A stretch of DNA of 64,000 nt from Flavobacteriia bacterium (GTDB lineage: Bacteria; Bacteroidota; Bacteroidia; Flavobacteriales; Flavobacteriaceae), in contig RDYL01000004.1 in assembly GCA_004293165.1 (NCBI GenBank), positions 1 to 64,000 of the forward strand, in the 5' to 3' direction. Shown in pieces: positions 50,739-60,001 of the stretch (positions within the stretch are counted from its first letter, which is position 1; every line of letters starts with the position of its first letter). A model generated the notes under the pieces. The model saw only the letters and a list, made by a program, of their open reading frames with translations. It was not told the DNA's origin and did no database searches. Made by a program: the position numbers and the translations under genes.

Positions 50739-52841
50739 ATGAAAAATTTTTTAATTTGTTTCTCTTTATTGACTATTCAAGCCATATTTGCTCAACAAGA
50801 AACAGCAAAAGACACTACTAAAACAACTGAATTAAATGAAGTTGTGGTTCAATCTAAAAAGAAAAGTATTGAGCAAAAAGCAGATAGAACGATATTTGAT
50901 TTTTCAGAACAAAGCCATTTGAATTCAGGTTCTGTAATGGAAGGATTAAAAAAATTACCAGGATTAATAGTTTCTGATGTAGCCGGAATGATGTATCAAG
51001 GAAAACAATTAGAAGTATTTATGGATGCAAGACCCTTGAATATTTACTCTAATGAGCTTACTTCCTATTTAGAGAGTCTTCCTGCTAATTCTATCGAAAA
51101 AGTGGAGATTATCACTCAGCCGGGAGCTGAATTCCCTGCTACTTCGGGCGGTGCCATTATAAATATTGTTACTTCAAAAAACGCAAAAAAATATCTTTCA
51201 GCAACCTATTCAAACGGATACAGTTATACAAATTACGATAAATCACGTCATCGATTCAACAATAGTTTATTGGTAAACGCTAAAAATAAGTGGTTTGGTT
51301 GGCAAGTGCAGTTGGGTCAAAATTTTAATCAAGGGTATCAACGTACCAATTTTCAAAACGAGAGTACAGTCTTATCTAAAAATACAACCGATAGAGAAAA
51401 TCGTTTTTATTTTTTTAAAACAGGTTTGAAATTTGATTTAAAAAAAGACCGATTGTTGGTCAATTATGATTTCACCACTTCAAATAATGATGCGCTCATT
51501 GATGCAAGTGGTTTTGGATTTGCAACCAGCGATCATAGTAAAAATAAACTCAACCGAAATGATGTTGCTTTAAATTATCAAAAGCGATTTGATGATATAA
51601 CCAAGAAATTAGATTTTCGATTTAATGTAAATTCTGTTGCCAATGCTTTTGATTTGAATAATAGAATTTCTGGAAATTCTGTTTTGGATAATGGTTATGA
51701 TCAACTATTTTATCAATTTAAAACCGATTATTCGCAAGATTTTTCCTTTTTAGAAAAGACTAAGTTTTCAACGGGTGTTTTAGCTGATAAATTAGAATTT
51801 GAAGCACAAAGTTTAGATGTTATCAATTTAGATTATCAACGAACTACTTTAGCCGCTTATTCTGAATTTCAATCTTCCTATAAAAAGTTTGATTTTATTT
51901 TAGGAGGAAGATTGGAGTTGTACTCTATTGAAGGAAATACTGATGTAGACAAGTTAATTCCATTTAATCAAACTCGGTTTTTCCCAAATGCAAGCATTCA
52001 ATACAATATTATTCCACAAGTTTTTGTGAATGCTAATTATAATAAAAAGATTAGCTTACCCAATACTTCCGCATTAAATCCGAACAATACCAATTATCAA
52101 AATCCAAATGTTTCCTTTTTTGGGAATCCTAATTTAGAGCCTACCATTTTTGATAATTATGAATTAAAAATTAGCGCTTTTGAATACTTTTTTATTAGTT
52201 ATTCTCGTAGCGATGCGAATAATCAGGTAATGAATAGGATAATAGCTGATGGTGATGGTGTTGCTGCAAGTATTTCAGAAAATATTCCTCAAATTACCAT
52301 TCATAATTTTAATTTTGGATTGCCAGTTCCTTACATGTTGTTCACCAAAGGTTTAAAAGAAACCTTAAAGTTTGATTTTAATCCAGATGAGATTAATTTC
52401 TTGTATTTATATGTGGGACATCAAAAGCACAATTTACCAGATGTTAACGGAAAAGGTTTGTGGTTTTTTAATGCCATGTCTCAAATGGTGTTGCCAAGTA
52501 AAATTAAGTTTACAGCAAATTACAACACTTCATCAACTGGAGGAAATTACTACTATTATGAAAATAGAGTGCCGTTTAGCCAACAATTTGATGTTACTTT
52601 TGCTAAGAAATTCTTAGATAATAATTTATCAGTTTCTGTTTATTGTAATGATATTTTTAATACCAATAAACAAGGCTTTAATGCTCTTGGAACGAATTTA
52701 ATTTACGAAAGTAAAAATGATTCAAGACGAGTTGGAATTAGCTTAAATTATAAAATTCCAACTAAAAATAAATTAGCAAAAGAAGAAGGAAATATTTTAA
52801 ATAACGATAAAAAAGAAGATCAGCCAGCAATTGGTAATTAA
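50739..52841 (+). CDS. TonB-dependent receptor-like outer-membrane barrel
   Basis: A 700-residue protein with signal peptide (FLICFSLLTIQAIFAQ), a TonB-box-like TKTTELNEVVVQSKK, and a plug domain (SVMEGLKKLPGLIVSD, ANSIEKVEIITQPGAEFPATSGG). A 22-strand-type barrel follows that matches the outer-membrane beta-barrel family PF14905. No carboxypeptidase-like N-terminal domain is present, unlike the second receptor at 57417. The substrate is unknown. There is no SusD-like partner nearby, so polysaccharide uptake is less likely than metal or siderophore uptake; this is inference. Confidence 0.85.
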   Translation: MKNFLICFSLLTIQAIFAQQETAKDTTKTTELNEVVVQSKKKSIEQKADRTIFDFSEQSHLNSGSVMEGLKKLPGLIVSDVAGMMYQGKQLEVFMDARPLNIYSNELTSYLESLPANSIEKVEIITQPGAEFPATSGGAIINIVTSKNAKKYLSATYSNGYSYTNYDKSRHRFNNSLLVNAKNKWFGWQVQLGQNFNQGYQRTNFQNESTVLSKNTTDRENRFYFFKTGLKFDLKKDRLLVNYDFTTSNNDALIDASGFGFATSDHSKNKLNRNDVALNYQKRFDDITKKLDFRFNVNSVANAFDLNNRISGNSVLDNGYDQLFYQFKTDYSQDFSFLEKTKFSTGVLADKLEFEAQSLDVINLDYQRTTLAAYSEFQSSYKKFDFILGGRLELYSIEGNTDVDKLIPFNQTRFFPNASIQYNIIPQVFVNANYNKKISLPNTSALNPNNTNYQNPNVSFFGNPNLEPTIFDNYELKISAFEYFFISYSRSDANNQVMNRIIADGDGVAASISENIPQITIHNFNFGLPVPYMLFTKGLKETLKFDFNPDEINFLYLYVGHQKHNLPDVNGKGLWFFNAMSQMVLPSKIKFTANYNTSSTGGNYYYYENRVPFSQQFDVTFAKKFLDNNLSVSVYCNDIFNTNKQGFNALGTNLIYESKNDSRRVGISLNYKIPTKNKLAKEEGNILNNDKKEDQPAIGN

Positions 52842-52842
52842 T

Positions 52843-53241
52843 TTACTCAACATCTTCCGACAAATCTTTTAAATGAACTCTAAGAGCGTTTACTGAAATA
52901 CTAATTTCCCAAAATGAAATACCTAATGAAATTAATAAACAAAGTAAACTTGCACCAAAAACATAAATTCCTATAGTCTCTTGACTAACATACAAAAGTA
53001 ACATGGCAAAAACGGATAAGAACAAGCACATTACGCCAAAAAGTTGCATGTAACGAATTAAGGTTAATCGTAAGTTTAAGTTTTTAATTTCAAGTAAAAT
53101 ACTTTTGTTGTGATTGTCTTCATAGTTTTTCTTTAAGCTACGCACAATTTGCGCAATAGTTAAAAAACGATTGGTGTAGGCAAGCAAAATTAGTGATGTT
53201 GCTGAGAATAGTAATGCTGGAGTTTCAAGAGAAAGTGTCAT
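52843..53241 (-). CDS. DUF2721 membrane protein
   Basis: A 132-residue protein with three hydrophobic helices (residues about 8-27, 64-86 and 92-114). DUF2721 signatures include PALLFSATSLILLAYTNRFLTIAQIVRSL and LRLTLIRYMQLFGVMCLFLSV. The function is unknown. It lies behind htpG on the minus strand but is separated from it by a strong hairpin, so it may depend on read-through or a weak promoter of its own. Confidence 0.85.
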   Translation of the reverse strand: MTLSLETPALLFSATSLILLAYTNRFLTIAQIVRSLKKNYEDNHNKSILLEIKNLNLRLTLIRYMQLFGVMCLFLSVFAMLLLYVSQETIGIYVFGASLLCLLISLGISFWEISISVNALRVHLKDLSEDVE

Positions 53242-53261
53242 ATAAAAGAATTTATCAAATA

Positions 53262-53301
53262 TAAAAAAATCCTGATAGGTTTCAAGAACCTATCAGGATT
53301 A
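53262..53301 (-). terminator. Terminator of htpG
   Basis: A perfect 14-bp stem (53268-53281 with 53287-53300) with a 5-base loop. The A run to its left gives the T tract on the minus strand. It is the strongest hairpin of the right half. Confidence 0.92.
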
Positions 53302-53319
53302 AAATTCAAGTTTTAAATA

Positions 53320-55206
53320 TTATTTCAAAGTTTCAAAACTACGTTTAACAAAAGCTGTTAACTCTTCACCTTTTAGTAATCCTTGTGAAATTTTTGCTAA
53401 ATCTAAAGCTTGTTTTACTAAAATTTCTTGAGCCGATTTGTCTTCGGTTTGTAAAATTGTAGTGGCTAAACTTGAATTAGAATTCACTACCAAATTATAC
53501 ATGTCTGGGAAATTACCCATACCAAACATACCACCGCCGCCCGTTGCGCTCATTTCTTTCATTCTTCGCATGAATTCGGGTTGCGTAATCATAAATGGTG
53601 CTGCGTTGCTATCCATTGGCTCTAACTGAACAGTGTAGTTTGCTTTTGGAACAATTGCTTCTAAAACTGATTTTAGATTTGTTTGCTCATCATCAGATAA
53701 TTTAGAAATAGTTGTTTCGTCCTTCTGAATTAATTTATCAATATGATCGGCATCTACACGAGCAAAAGTTACATTCTCATTATCCGCTTCTAATTTTTGA
53801 ATCAAATGCGATACAATTGGTGAATCTAATAACAATACTTGATAACCTTTTTCTTTAGCAATATCAATGTAACTGTGTTGTGCCTCTTTATTTGAAGCGT
53901 ATAAAACAACTAGTTTTCCGTTTTTATCGGTTTGATTCGGTGCAAGAGCTTCTTTTAATTCTGCTAAAGTATAATATTGGTCTTCTGTTGTTGGATACAA
54001 TACGAAATCACCTGCTTTTTCATAGAATTTTGGTTCCGAAAGCATTCCGTATTCCAATACAATTTTAATATCGTTCCATTTTTGTTCAAAATCTGCACGA
54101 TTTTCGTTGAATAACGATTTTAATTTATCGGCTACTTTTCTAGTGATGTAGTTCGAAATTTTCTTCACGTTGCCATCCGCTTGTAAATACGAACGTGAAA
54201 CGTTTAATGGAATATCTGGTGAGTCAATTACACCTTTTAACATGCCTAAAAATTCAGGTACAATCCCTTCAACATTGTCAGTTACATACACCTGGTTTTG
54301 GTATAATTGAATTTTATCTTTTTGTAATTGTAAGTCAGACGACATTTTTGGGAAATACAAAATACCAGTCAAGTTGAACGGATAATCTACATTTAAATGA
54401 ATGTTGAACAATGGTTCTTCAAACTGCATTGGATACAATTCGTGATAGAAATTTTTGTAATCTTCATCACTTAAATCCACTGGTTGTTTTGTCCATGCCG
54501 GATTTGGATTGTTGATGATGTTGTCAACTTCTTCGTATTCTGTTTTGTAATCTTCTGGCGCGTCTTCTGGTTTTGGAAGTGCTTCTTGTTTGGTTCCAAA
54601 TTTAATTGGAATAGGCATGAATTTGTTATACTTCGTCAACAATTCACGGATTTTAAATTCTTCTAAAAATTCTAACGAATCTTCAGCAATATGCAATATG
54701 ATTTCCGAACCTCTATCGGTTTTATCGTGAGGAACTAATGAAAATTCTGGACTTCCGTCGCATGTCCAATGTGCTGCTGGTTCGTCTTTGTAAGATTTTG
54801 TTATGATTTCTACTTTAGAAGCAACCATAAAAGCTGAGTAGAATCCCAATCCAAAATGACCAATTACTCCTGAATCTTTGGCAGAATCTTTATACTTTTC
54901 TAAAAACTCTTCAGCTCCTGAAAACGCAATTTGATTGATATATTTTTCCACTTCATCAGCAGACATTCCTAAACCTTGGTCAATAATGTGCAGTTTTTTG
55001 CCTTCTTTGTCAATTTTAACTTCGATGATTGGATGGCCATATTCTACTTTAGCTTCCCCAATACTGGTTAAGTGTTTTAATTTTAAAGTAGCGTCTGTCG
55101 CATTCGATACTAATTCACGAAGAAAAATTTCGTGGTCGCTGTACAAAAACTTTTTAATTAAGGGAAAGATGTTTTCTACTGAAACATTAATTTTTCCTGA
55201 TGCCAT
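53320..55206 (-). CDS. htpG: Hsp90-family chaperone HtpG
   Basis: A 628-residue ATP-dependent chaperone. The N-terminal ATPase has IFLRELVSNATDATLKL, IDQGLGMSADEVEKYI, GVIGHFGLGFYSAFMVA and GSEIILHI. The middle domain has LNVDYPFNLTGILYFPK, YVTDNVEGIVPEFLGMLKGV and IDSPDIPLNVSRSYLQ. The C-terminal dimerisation region ends QGLLKGEELTAFVKRSFETL, after a short Gly/Met-rich loop. The length is normal. No exact TAnnTTTG box was found upstream. The perfect hairpin at 53268 ends the transcript. Confidence 0.96.
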   Translation of the reverse strand: MASGKINVSVENIFPLIKKFLYSDHEIFLRELVSNATDATLKLKHLTSIGEAKVEYGHPIIEVKIDKEGKKLHIIDQGLGMSADEVEKYINQIAFSGAEEFLEKYKDSAKDSGVIGHFGLGFYSAFMVASKVEIITKSYKDEPAAHWTCDGSPEFSLVPHDKTDRGSEIILHIAEDSLEFLEEFKIRELLTKYNKFMPIPIKFGTKQEALPKPEDAPEDYKTEYEEVDNIINNPNPAWTKQPVDLSDEDYKNFYHELYPMQFEEPLFNIHLNVDYPFNLTGILYFPKMSSDLQLQKDKIQLYQNQVYVTDNVEGIVPEFLGMLKGVIDSPDIPLNVSRSYLQADGNVKKISNYITRKVADKLKSLFNENRADFEQKWNDIKIVLEYGMLSEPKFYEKAGDFVLYPTTEDQYYTLAELKEALAPNQTDKNGKLVVLYASNKEAQHSYIDIAKEKGYQVLLLDSPIVSHLIQKLEADNENVTFARVDADHIDKLIQKDETTISKLSDDEQTNLKSVLEAIVPKANYTVQLEPMDSNAAPFMITQPEFMRRMKEMSATGGGGMFGMGNFPDMYNLVVNSNSSLATTILQTEDKSAQEILVKQALDLAKISQGLLKGEELTAFVKRSFETLK

Positions 55207-55300
55207 ATTTTAAAATTTTTAGTTAAACAATTATGGTTTCTCTTAACTTCAAAACAAGTACCAAACTGAGTTTAATGACAAATTGACATAAAATTAGTTT

Positions 55301-55308
55301 TATATTTG
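55301..55308 (+). promoter_or_regulatory. Promoter -7 box (TATATTTG) of the ABC ATPase gene
   Basis: An exact TAnnTTTG box 16 bp before the ATG at 55325. Confidence 0.6.
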
Positions 55309-55324
55309 CAAAAAAAACTCAGTT

Positions 55325-56254
55325 ATGCTGGCTGTAAAAAACATTTCTTTTTCGTATGATAATCAACCTAATTTACACTCCATTTCCTTTGGGTTGACTA
55401 AAGGAAAAAATTTAGCTTTGATTGGCGAAAGTGGTTGTGGTAAAAGTACTTTGCTAAAATTGCTTTACGGATTATATGATTTAGAGGAAGGTCAGATTTT
55501 TTGGAACGAAACAGAAGTGTTGGGTCCAAAATTTCATTTAATACCAGGAATGCCTTTTATGAAATATTTGGCACAAGATTTTGATTTGATGCCTTTTATT
55601 ACGGTGGCTGAAAATGTAGGAAAGTATCTTTCTAATTTTTTTCCAGAAGAAAAACAATCGCGAATAGCTGAATTATTGGAAATTGTTGAAATGACACAAT
55701 ATGCTGATGTGAAAGCAAAGTTGTTGAGTGGTGGTCAAATGCAACGTGTGGCTTTGGCAAGAGTATTAGCATTAGAACCCGAAGTATTATTACTGGATGA
55801 ACCTTTTAGTCATATTGATAATTTTAGAAAAAATAGTCTTCGAAGAAAGTTATTTGCGTATTTGAAAGAACAAAATGTAACTTGTATTGTTGCCACTCAC
55901 GATAGCACTGATGTTTTAGCATTTGCCGATGAGGTTGCTATAATGAGAGAGGGGAAAATTATTGAAAGGGGTATTCCAAAGTTTATTTACGAAAATCCAA
56001 AAGACAACTATGTAGCCTCTTTATTTGGAGATGTGAATGAAATTGAAATTAGCGGAAAGCTACAATTTGTGTATCCACATCAATTGAAAGTTTCCATGAG
56101 TTCTGATTTAAAAGTGGAAGTTGTAAATTCTTATTTCAGAGGAAGTCATTATTTGATTGAAGCGAAATTTGGGAATCAAATTCTATTTTTTGAAAATGTG
56201 TCAGAAATTGAAACTGGAAAAGATGTTTACTTGGAATTATCAAATTCTAAATAA
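55325..56254 (+). CDS. ABC transporter ATP-binding protein
   Basis: A 309-residue ATPase. It has Walker A GESGCGKSTLLKLLYGL, Q-loop YLAQDFDLMPFITVAENV, signature LLSGGQMQRVALARVLALEP, Walker B VLLLDEPFSHID and H-loop IVATHDSTDVL. A 70-residue C-terminal domain after IPKFIYENPKDNYVASLFG resembles the regulatory (TOBE-like) domain of Fbp/Pot importers. No permease or binding protein gene is adjacent, so the transported substrate cannot be stated. Confidence 0.88.
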   Translation: MLAVKNISFSYDNQPNLHSISFGLTKGKNLALIGESGCGKSTLLKLLYGLYDLEEGQIFWNETEVLGPKFHLIPGMPFMKYLAQDFDLMPFITVAENVGKYLSNFFPEEKQSRIAELLEIVEMTQYADVKAKLLSGGQMQRVALARVLALEPEVLLLDEPFSHIDNFRKNSLRRKLFAYLKEQNVTCIVATHDSTDVLAFADEVAIMREGKIIERGIPKFIYENPKDNYVASLFGDVNEIEISGKLQFVYPHQLKVSMSSDLKVEVVNSYFRGSHYLIEAKFGNQILFFENVSEIETGKDVYLELSNSK

Positions 56255-56278
56255 GTCGATCTTAAAATATTAATTTCG

Positions 56279-56286
56279 TATTTTTG
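56279..56286 (+). promoter_or_regulatory. Promoter -7 box (TATTTTTG) of the fabH-like gene
   Basis: An exact TAnnTTTG box 25 bp before the ATG at 56312. Confidence 0.6.
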
Positions 56287-56311
56287 TTATATAAAAAATA
56301 CCATTTAGAAT

Positions 56312-57319
56312 ATGTACCACTCAAAAATATCAGGATTAGGTTATTACGTGCCCGAAAATATTGTAACCAATGATGATTTGTCAAAAATCATGGAAACAAA
56401 CGACGAATGGATTCAAGAACGAACTGGAATTCAAGAACGTCGTCATGTTATAAGAGGAGAAGATACAACTACTTCAATGGGTGTAAAAGCAGCTATAATT
56501 GCCATCGAACGTTCTGGAGTGGCTAATGAAGATATCGATTTTGTTATTTTTGCTACTTTGAGCCCTGATTATTATTTTCCAGGTCCAGGTGTTTTAGTAC
56601 AACGCGATTTAGGTTTAAGAACGGTTGGCGCTTTAGATGTTCGTAACCAATGTTCTGGATTTGTATATGCGATTTCAATTGCCGATCAATACATCAAAAC
56701 CGGAATGTATAAAAACGTTTTAGTAATCGGTTCTGAATTGCATTCAACTGGTTTAGATATGACGACTCGCGGAAGAGGAGTTTCAGTAATTTTTGGAGAT
56801 GGAGCAGGAGCAGCCGTACTTTCAAGAGAAGAAGATTTGACTAAAGGAATTTTATCTACTCATTTACATTCGGAAGGACAACATGCCGAAGAATTATCAT
56901 TAATTGCTCCAGGAATGGGAAAACGTTGGGTAACCGATATCATTGCTGATAAAGATCCAAATGACGAAAGTTATTATCCATACATGAACGGACAATTTGT
57001 GTTTAAAAATGCAGTAGTTCGTTTTAGTGAAGTCATTAATGAAGGGTTGCAAGCGAATAATTTACAAGTTTCTGATATTAATATGTTGGTGCCACATCAA
57101 GCGAATTTGAGAATTTCGCAATTCATTCAACACAAATTTCGTTTAACTGATGACCAAGTATTCAACAATATTCAAAAATACGGAAATACAACTGCCGCTT
57201 CTATTCCAATTGCTTTAACCGAAGCTTGGGAGCAAGGAAAAATTAAATCAGGCGATTTAGTAGTTTTAGCAGCTTTTGGTTCTGGATTTACTTGGGGAAG
57301 TGTGATTATTAGATGGTAA
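56312..57319 (+). CDS. fabH: 3-oxoacyl-ACP synthase III (FabH-like)
   Basis: A 335-residue thiolase-fold ketosynthase starting fatty-acid chains from acyl-CoA and malonyl-ACP. The Cys-His-Asn triad is present: Cys114 in RNQCSGFVYA, His in MLVPHQANLRI (about 264) and Asn in KYGNTTAASIPIAL (about 294). It also has TNDEWIQERTGIQERRHV and the C-terminal AAFGSGFTWGSVIIRW. Many Bacteroidota carry more than one FabH-like protein, so this may be the second, specialised copy; whether it is the housekeeping enzyme is not decided. A bidirectional terminator follows. Confidence 0.9.
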   Translation: MYHSKISGLGYYVPENIVTNDDLSKIMETNDEWIQERTGIQERRHVIRGEDTTTSMGVKAAIIAIERSGVANEDIDFVIFATLSPDYYFPGPGVLVQRDLGLRTVGALDVRNQCSGFVYAISIADQYIKTGMYKNVLVIGSELHSTGLDMTTRGRGVSVIFGDGAGAAVLSREEDLTKGILSTHLHSEGQHAEELSLIAPGMGKRWVTDIIADKDPNDESYYPYMNGQFVFKNAVVRFSEVINEGLQANNLQVSDINMLVPHQANLRISQFIQHKFRLTDDQVFNNIQKYGNTTAASIPIALTEAWEQGKIKSGDLVVLAAFGSGFTWGSVIIRW

Positions 57320-57356
57320 TTTTTAGAGAATAGAATAAAGAAAATAGAATATAGAT

Positions 57357-57389
57357 AAAAAGCGCTCTGAAATCTCAGAGCGCTTTTTT
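57357..57389. terminator. Bidirectional terminator between the fabH-like gene and the TonB receptor gene
   Basis: A perfect 14-bp stem (57357-57370 with 57375-57388), GC-rich in its core (AGCGCTCTGA), with an AATC loop and A and T runs on the two sides. It serves both convergent genes. Confidence 0.93.
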
Positions 57390-57416
57390 ACTTTTGCCTA
57401 ATGCCTAATAGCTAAA

Positions 57417-59831
57417 TTAGAACATTCCACCACCACTTTGAGTCTCGTTAGCATCTCTTTGTTTTCTTGCTAAAGCACGGTTTTTTCCGCCACCAAAAAT
57501 GTAGTTAAATCCAACGTAAAACGTTTGACTTTCCCAATAAAAAGCCCCTTGTTGTCTAAATGGGATATTACCATCAAAAGCAAAGTTCATGTTTTCAAAA
57601 ACATCGTTATATCTCGCAGTAATTGTTCCTTTTCCTTTTAAGATGTTGTAGGTTGCACCAATATCCATTTTGTACATTTCCATTCTGTCATATTGCAATC
57701 CTCGGTCTCTACCTCTATACATTCCAAACAATTGAAAACGTAAATCTTTTGTAGCGGTAAAACTATTGTTGATTCTTGCATTAAAAGTAGTTACATCTAC
57801 TTCTGCATTTTCTAATGCATTTGTACTAGCATTTTGAATCGTTCCTTTAGCGGTTTTAAAATATACATCAGCACTTGCATTCACCGACCACCATTGTGTA
57901 AATTTTAAATTTCCCGAAGTTTCTATTCCAAAAGCGTCATTATTATCAAAATTATCATACGATAATATATTTCTGTTTGGATTATTTGGGTCGTTATAAA
58001 CGGTTCTTGAAATTTCATCTGAAATGCTTCTGTAAAACACGCCACTTGTTATAGAACCAATTTTTGTGTTTCTTGTATAATTTACTTCAAATGAATTAGT
58101 AAACTGAGGAACTAATCCTGGATTTCCTCTAGATTCCATTAATGGTGTAGTCCATTCTCTAATTGGACTAATTTGTCCAATACTTGGTCGGTCAACTCTT
58201 CTTGAATAATTGAAATTGAATGAGTTTTTATCGTTAGCTGTATACGTTAAAAATGCAGATGGATATGCTGTAAACAAATCATCCGAAATATTTTGAGCAT
58301 CTGAAAAACTTGGATTGGTTTCATTAATTGCAAAATCGGCATCTAAGTCAAAATATTCTAAACGAACGCCCAATTGACCGCTCCATTTTCCAATTTGCTT
58401 TCCTAGATTTGCATAAGCCGAATAAATATTTCTTCCAAATTCAAACGAATTGTTAGCGCTTGTAAAACTCGGATTAATATCATTAAAACGGTTACCCGAA
58501 TTTTGAATTCTTGTTTCAACACCTAATTCCAATTTTGTAGTTTCAGTTATAGGGTTGATATAATCGGCATTAAATTGAAAATAATCAGTGGTTCCTTTTA
58601 CTATATTGGTTCTGTCAAAATTAAATGTTGGATTCGAAATTGTTTCATCGTATACTGTATTCTCATCATTCACCGTGTGTGAGTAGTTTAATTGAATCTC
58701 TAAATTTTCATCTTTCTTTTCAAAATCATGTTTAAAAACCATATCGTAAGTTTGGTTTTTATTGTTTCCTCTACTTCCAAAAAGTTGTGTTGTGTTTCTA
58801 TTCGCAATTGGGTCGTCATAAACTACAGTAGTCAAACCAGAACCTGTTCCAGATGTAAAACTTTGATTGGTGTAAGCAGATAATGTGTTTTTGTCGTTGA
58901 TGTAATAATCCATTCCAAGTTTTAACAAATGTGAGTTGTTTTTATTTTTGAAACTAAAATCTTGACGATTTTCTTGCGTAGGTCTTTCGCTATCTACAAA
59001 ACCATTATTGGCATTGATTCCGTGATTAAAACCATAATTGGAGTAAAAATTTACTTTTCCAACACGGTAATTCATATTTAAAGCTGAGTTGGTTTTGGGT
59101 GTAATTCCGAAAGTAACTCCTGTATTGATAGAACCATTAAAACCATCTTGCGAATTTTTATGCAAAATAATGTTGATGATGCCACTCATTCCTTCAGGAT
59201 TGTATTTAGCGGAAGGATTCGTAATTAATTCAATTTGTTTAATGGATGCCGAAGGAATTTGTTGTAACAATTGCTCTACCGAAACATTCGATGGTTTTCC
59301 ATCAATAAGCACACGTACATTACTATTTCCTCTCATACTAATTTCTTTCGTTTGAGGGTCAATACTTACCGTTGGAATGTTATTCATAATTTCAGATGCA
59401 GTTGTTCCTGAAGCAATTAAATCTTTTCCAATATTAATTACTTTTCTGTCGATTTTTTGTACCATGTTTGAACGTTCTGCCACAACTTCAACATCTTTTA
59501 ATTCTGAAACGTCTTCTGAAATAGCTATTGTGCCTAAGTTTTGATTAGCATCAGAAGATAAATCAATGTTTTTAACAACTGTTGTGTATCCAATAAATTG
59601 AATTTCTACAGTATATTTTTGCAATTTTAACTTGTTGATGGCAAAATTACCATCTTCAGTGGTTACACCTCCTGTAACAATCTTATCATTATCTTTAAGA
59701 ATAATGTTTACGTAAGGCAAAGGTTCATTGGTTTTCTTGTCAATTACCTTTCCTTTGATACTTCCTGAATTTTGTGCAAATCCAAAAGCAATTGAGCACA
59801 AAAAACAGGTGATAATTAATTTAAGTTTCAT
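57417..59831 (-). CDS. TonB-dependent receptor with carboxypeptidase-like N-terminal domain
   Basis: An 804-residue outer-membrane protein with a signal peptide (residues 1-19). A carboxypeptidase-regulatory-like domain (GSIKGKVIDKKTNEPLPYVN, about 24-105) precedes the plug (SEIMNNIPTVSIDP, SIKQIELITNPSAKYNPEG, SGIINIILHKN). A large barrel of the PF14905 type runs to YFGGGK-type end FNYIFGGGKNRALARKQRD. The arginine/glutamine-rich last 25 residues extend beyond the barrel. The substrate is unknown. The gene stands alone, with the bidirectional terminator after its stop. Confidence 0.88.
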   Translation of the reverse strand: MKLKLIITCFLCSIAFGFAQNSGSIKGKVIDKKTNEPLPYVNIILKDNDKIVTGGVTTEDGNFAINKLKLQKYTVEIQFIGYTTVVKNIDLSSDANQNLGTIAISEDVSELKDVEVVAERSNMVQKIDRKVINIGKDLIASGTTASEIMNNIPTVSIDPQTKEISMRGNSNVRVLIDGKPSNVSVEQLLQQIPSASIKQIELITNPSAKYNPEGMSGIINIILHKNSQDGFNGSINTGVTFGITPKTNSALNMNYRVGKVNFYSNYGFNHGINANNGFVDSERPTQENRQDFSFKNKNNSHLLKLGMDYYINDKNTLSAYTNQSFTSGTGSGLTTVVYDDPIANRNTTQLFGSRGNNKNQTYDMVFKHDFEKKDENLEIQLNYSHTVNDENTVYDETISNPTFNFDRTNIVKGTTDYFQFNADYINPITETTKLELGVETRIQNSGNRFNDINPSFTSANNSFEFGRNIYSAYANLGKQIGKWSGQLGVRLEYFDLDADFAINETNPSFSDAQNISDDLFTAYPSAFLTYTANDKNSFNFNYSRRVDRPSIGQISPIREWTTPLMESRGNPGLVPQFTNSFEVNYTRNTKIGSITSGVFYRSISDEISRTVYNDPNNPNRNILSYDNFDNNDAFGIETSGNLKFTQWWSVNASADVYFKTAKGTIQNASTNALENAEVDVTTFNARINNSFTATKDLRFQLFGMYRGRDRGLQYDRMEMYKMDIGATYNILKGKGTITARYNDVFENMNFAFDGNIPFRQQGAFYWESQTFYVGFNYIFGGGKNRALARKQRDANETQSGGGMF

Positions 59832-59970
59832 TTGTTTGTTTTTTAATTAAAATGATTGATGATTGTAGTTAGTAGACTTCAACATTTGTTAAATGTTACA
59901 GCAATTTTGAAAATAATTTTTTAATCAAAAAAAACTATTCACTTATTACTAATCACTAATTAGTATTTAT

Positions 59971-59978
59971 TACCTTTG
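59971..59978 (+). promoter_or_regulatory. Promoter -7 box (TACCTTTG) of argS
   Basis: An exact TAnnTTTG box 23 bp before the ATG at 60002. Confidence 0.6.
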
Positions 59979-60001
59979 CGCGTTCTAAAAATCAGGTAAA
60001 A

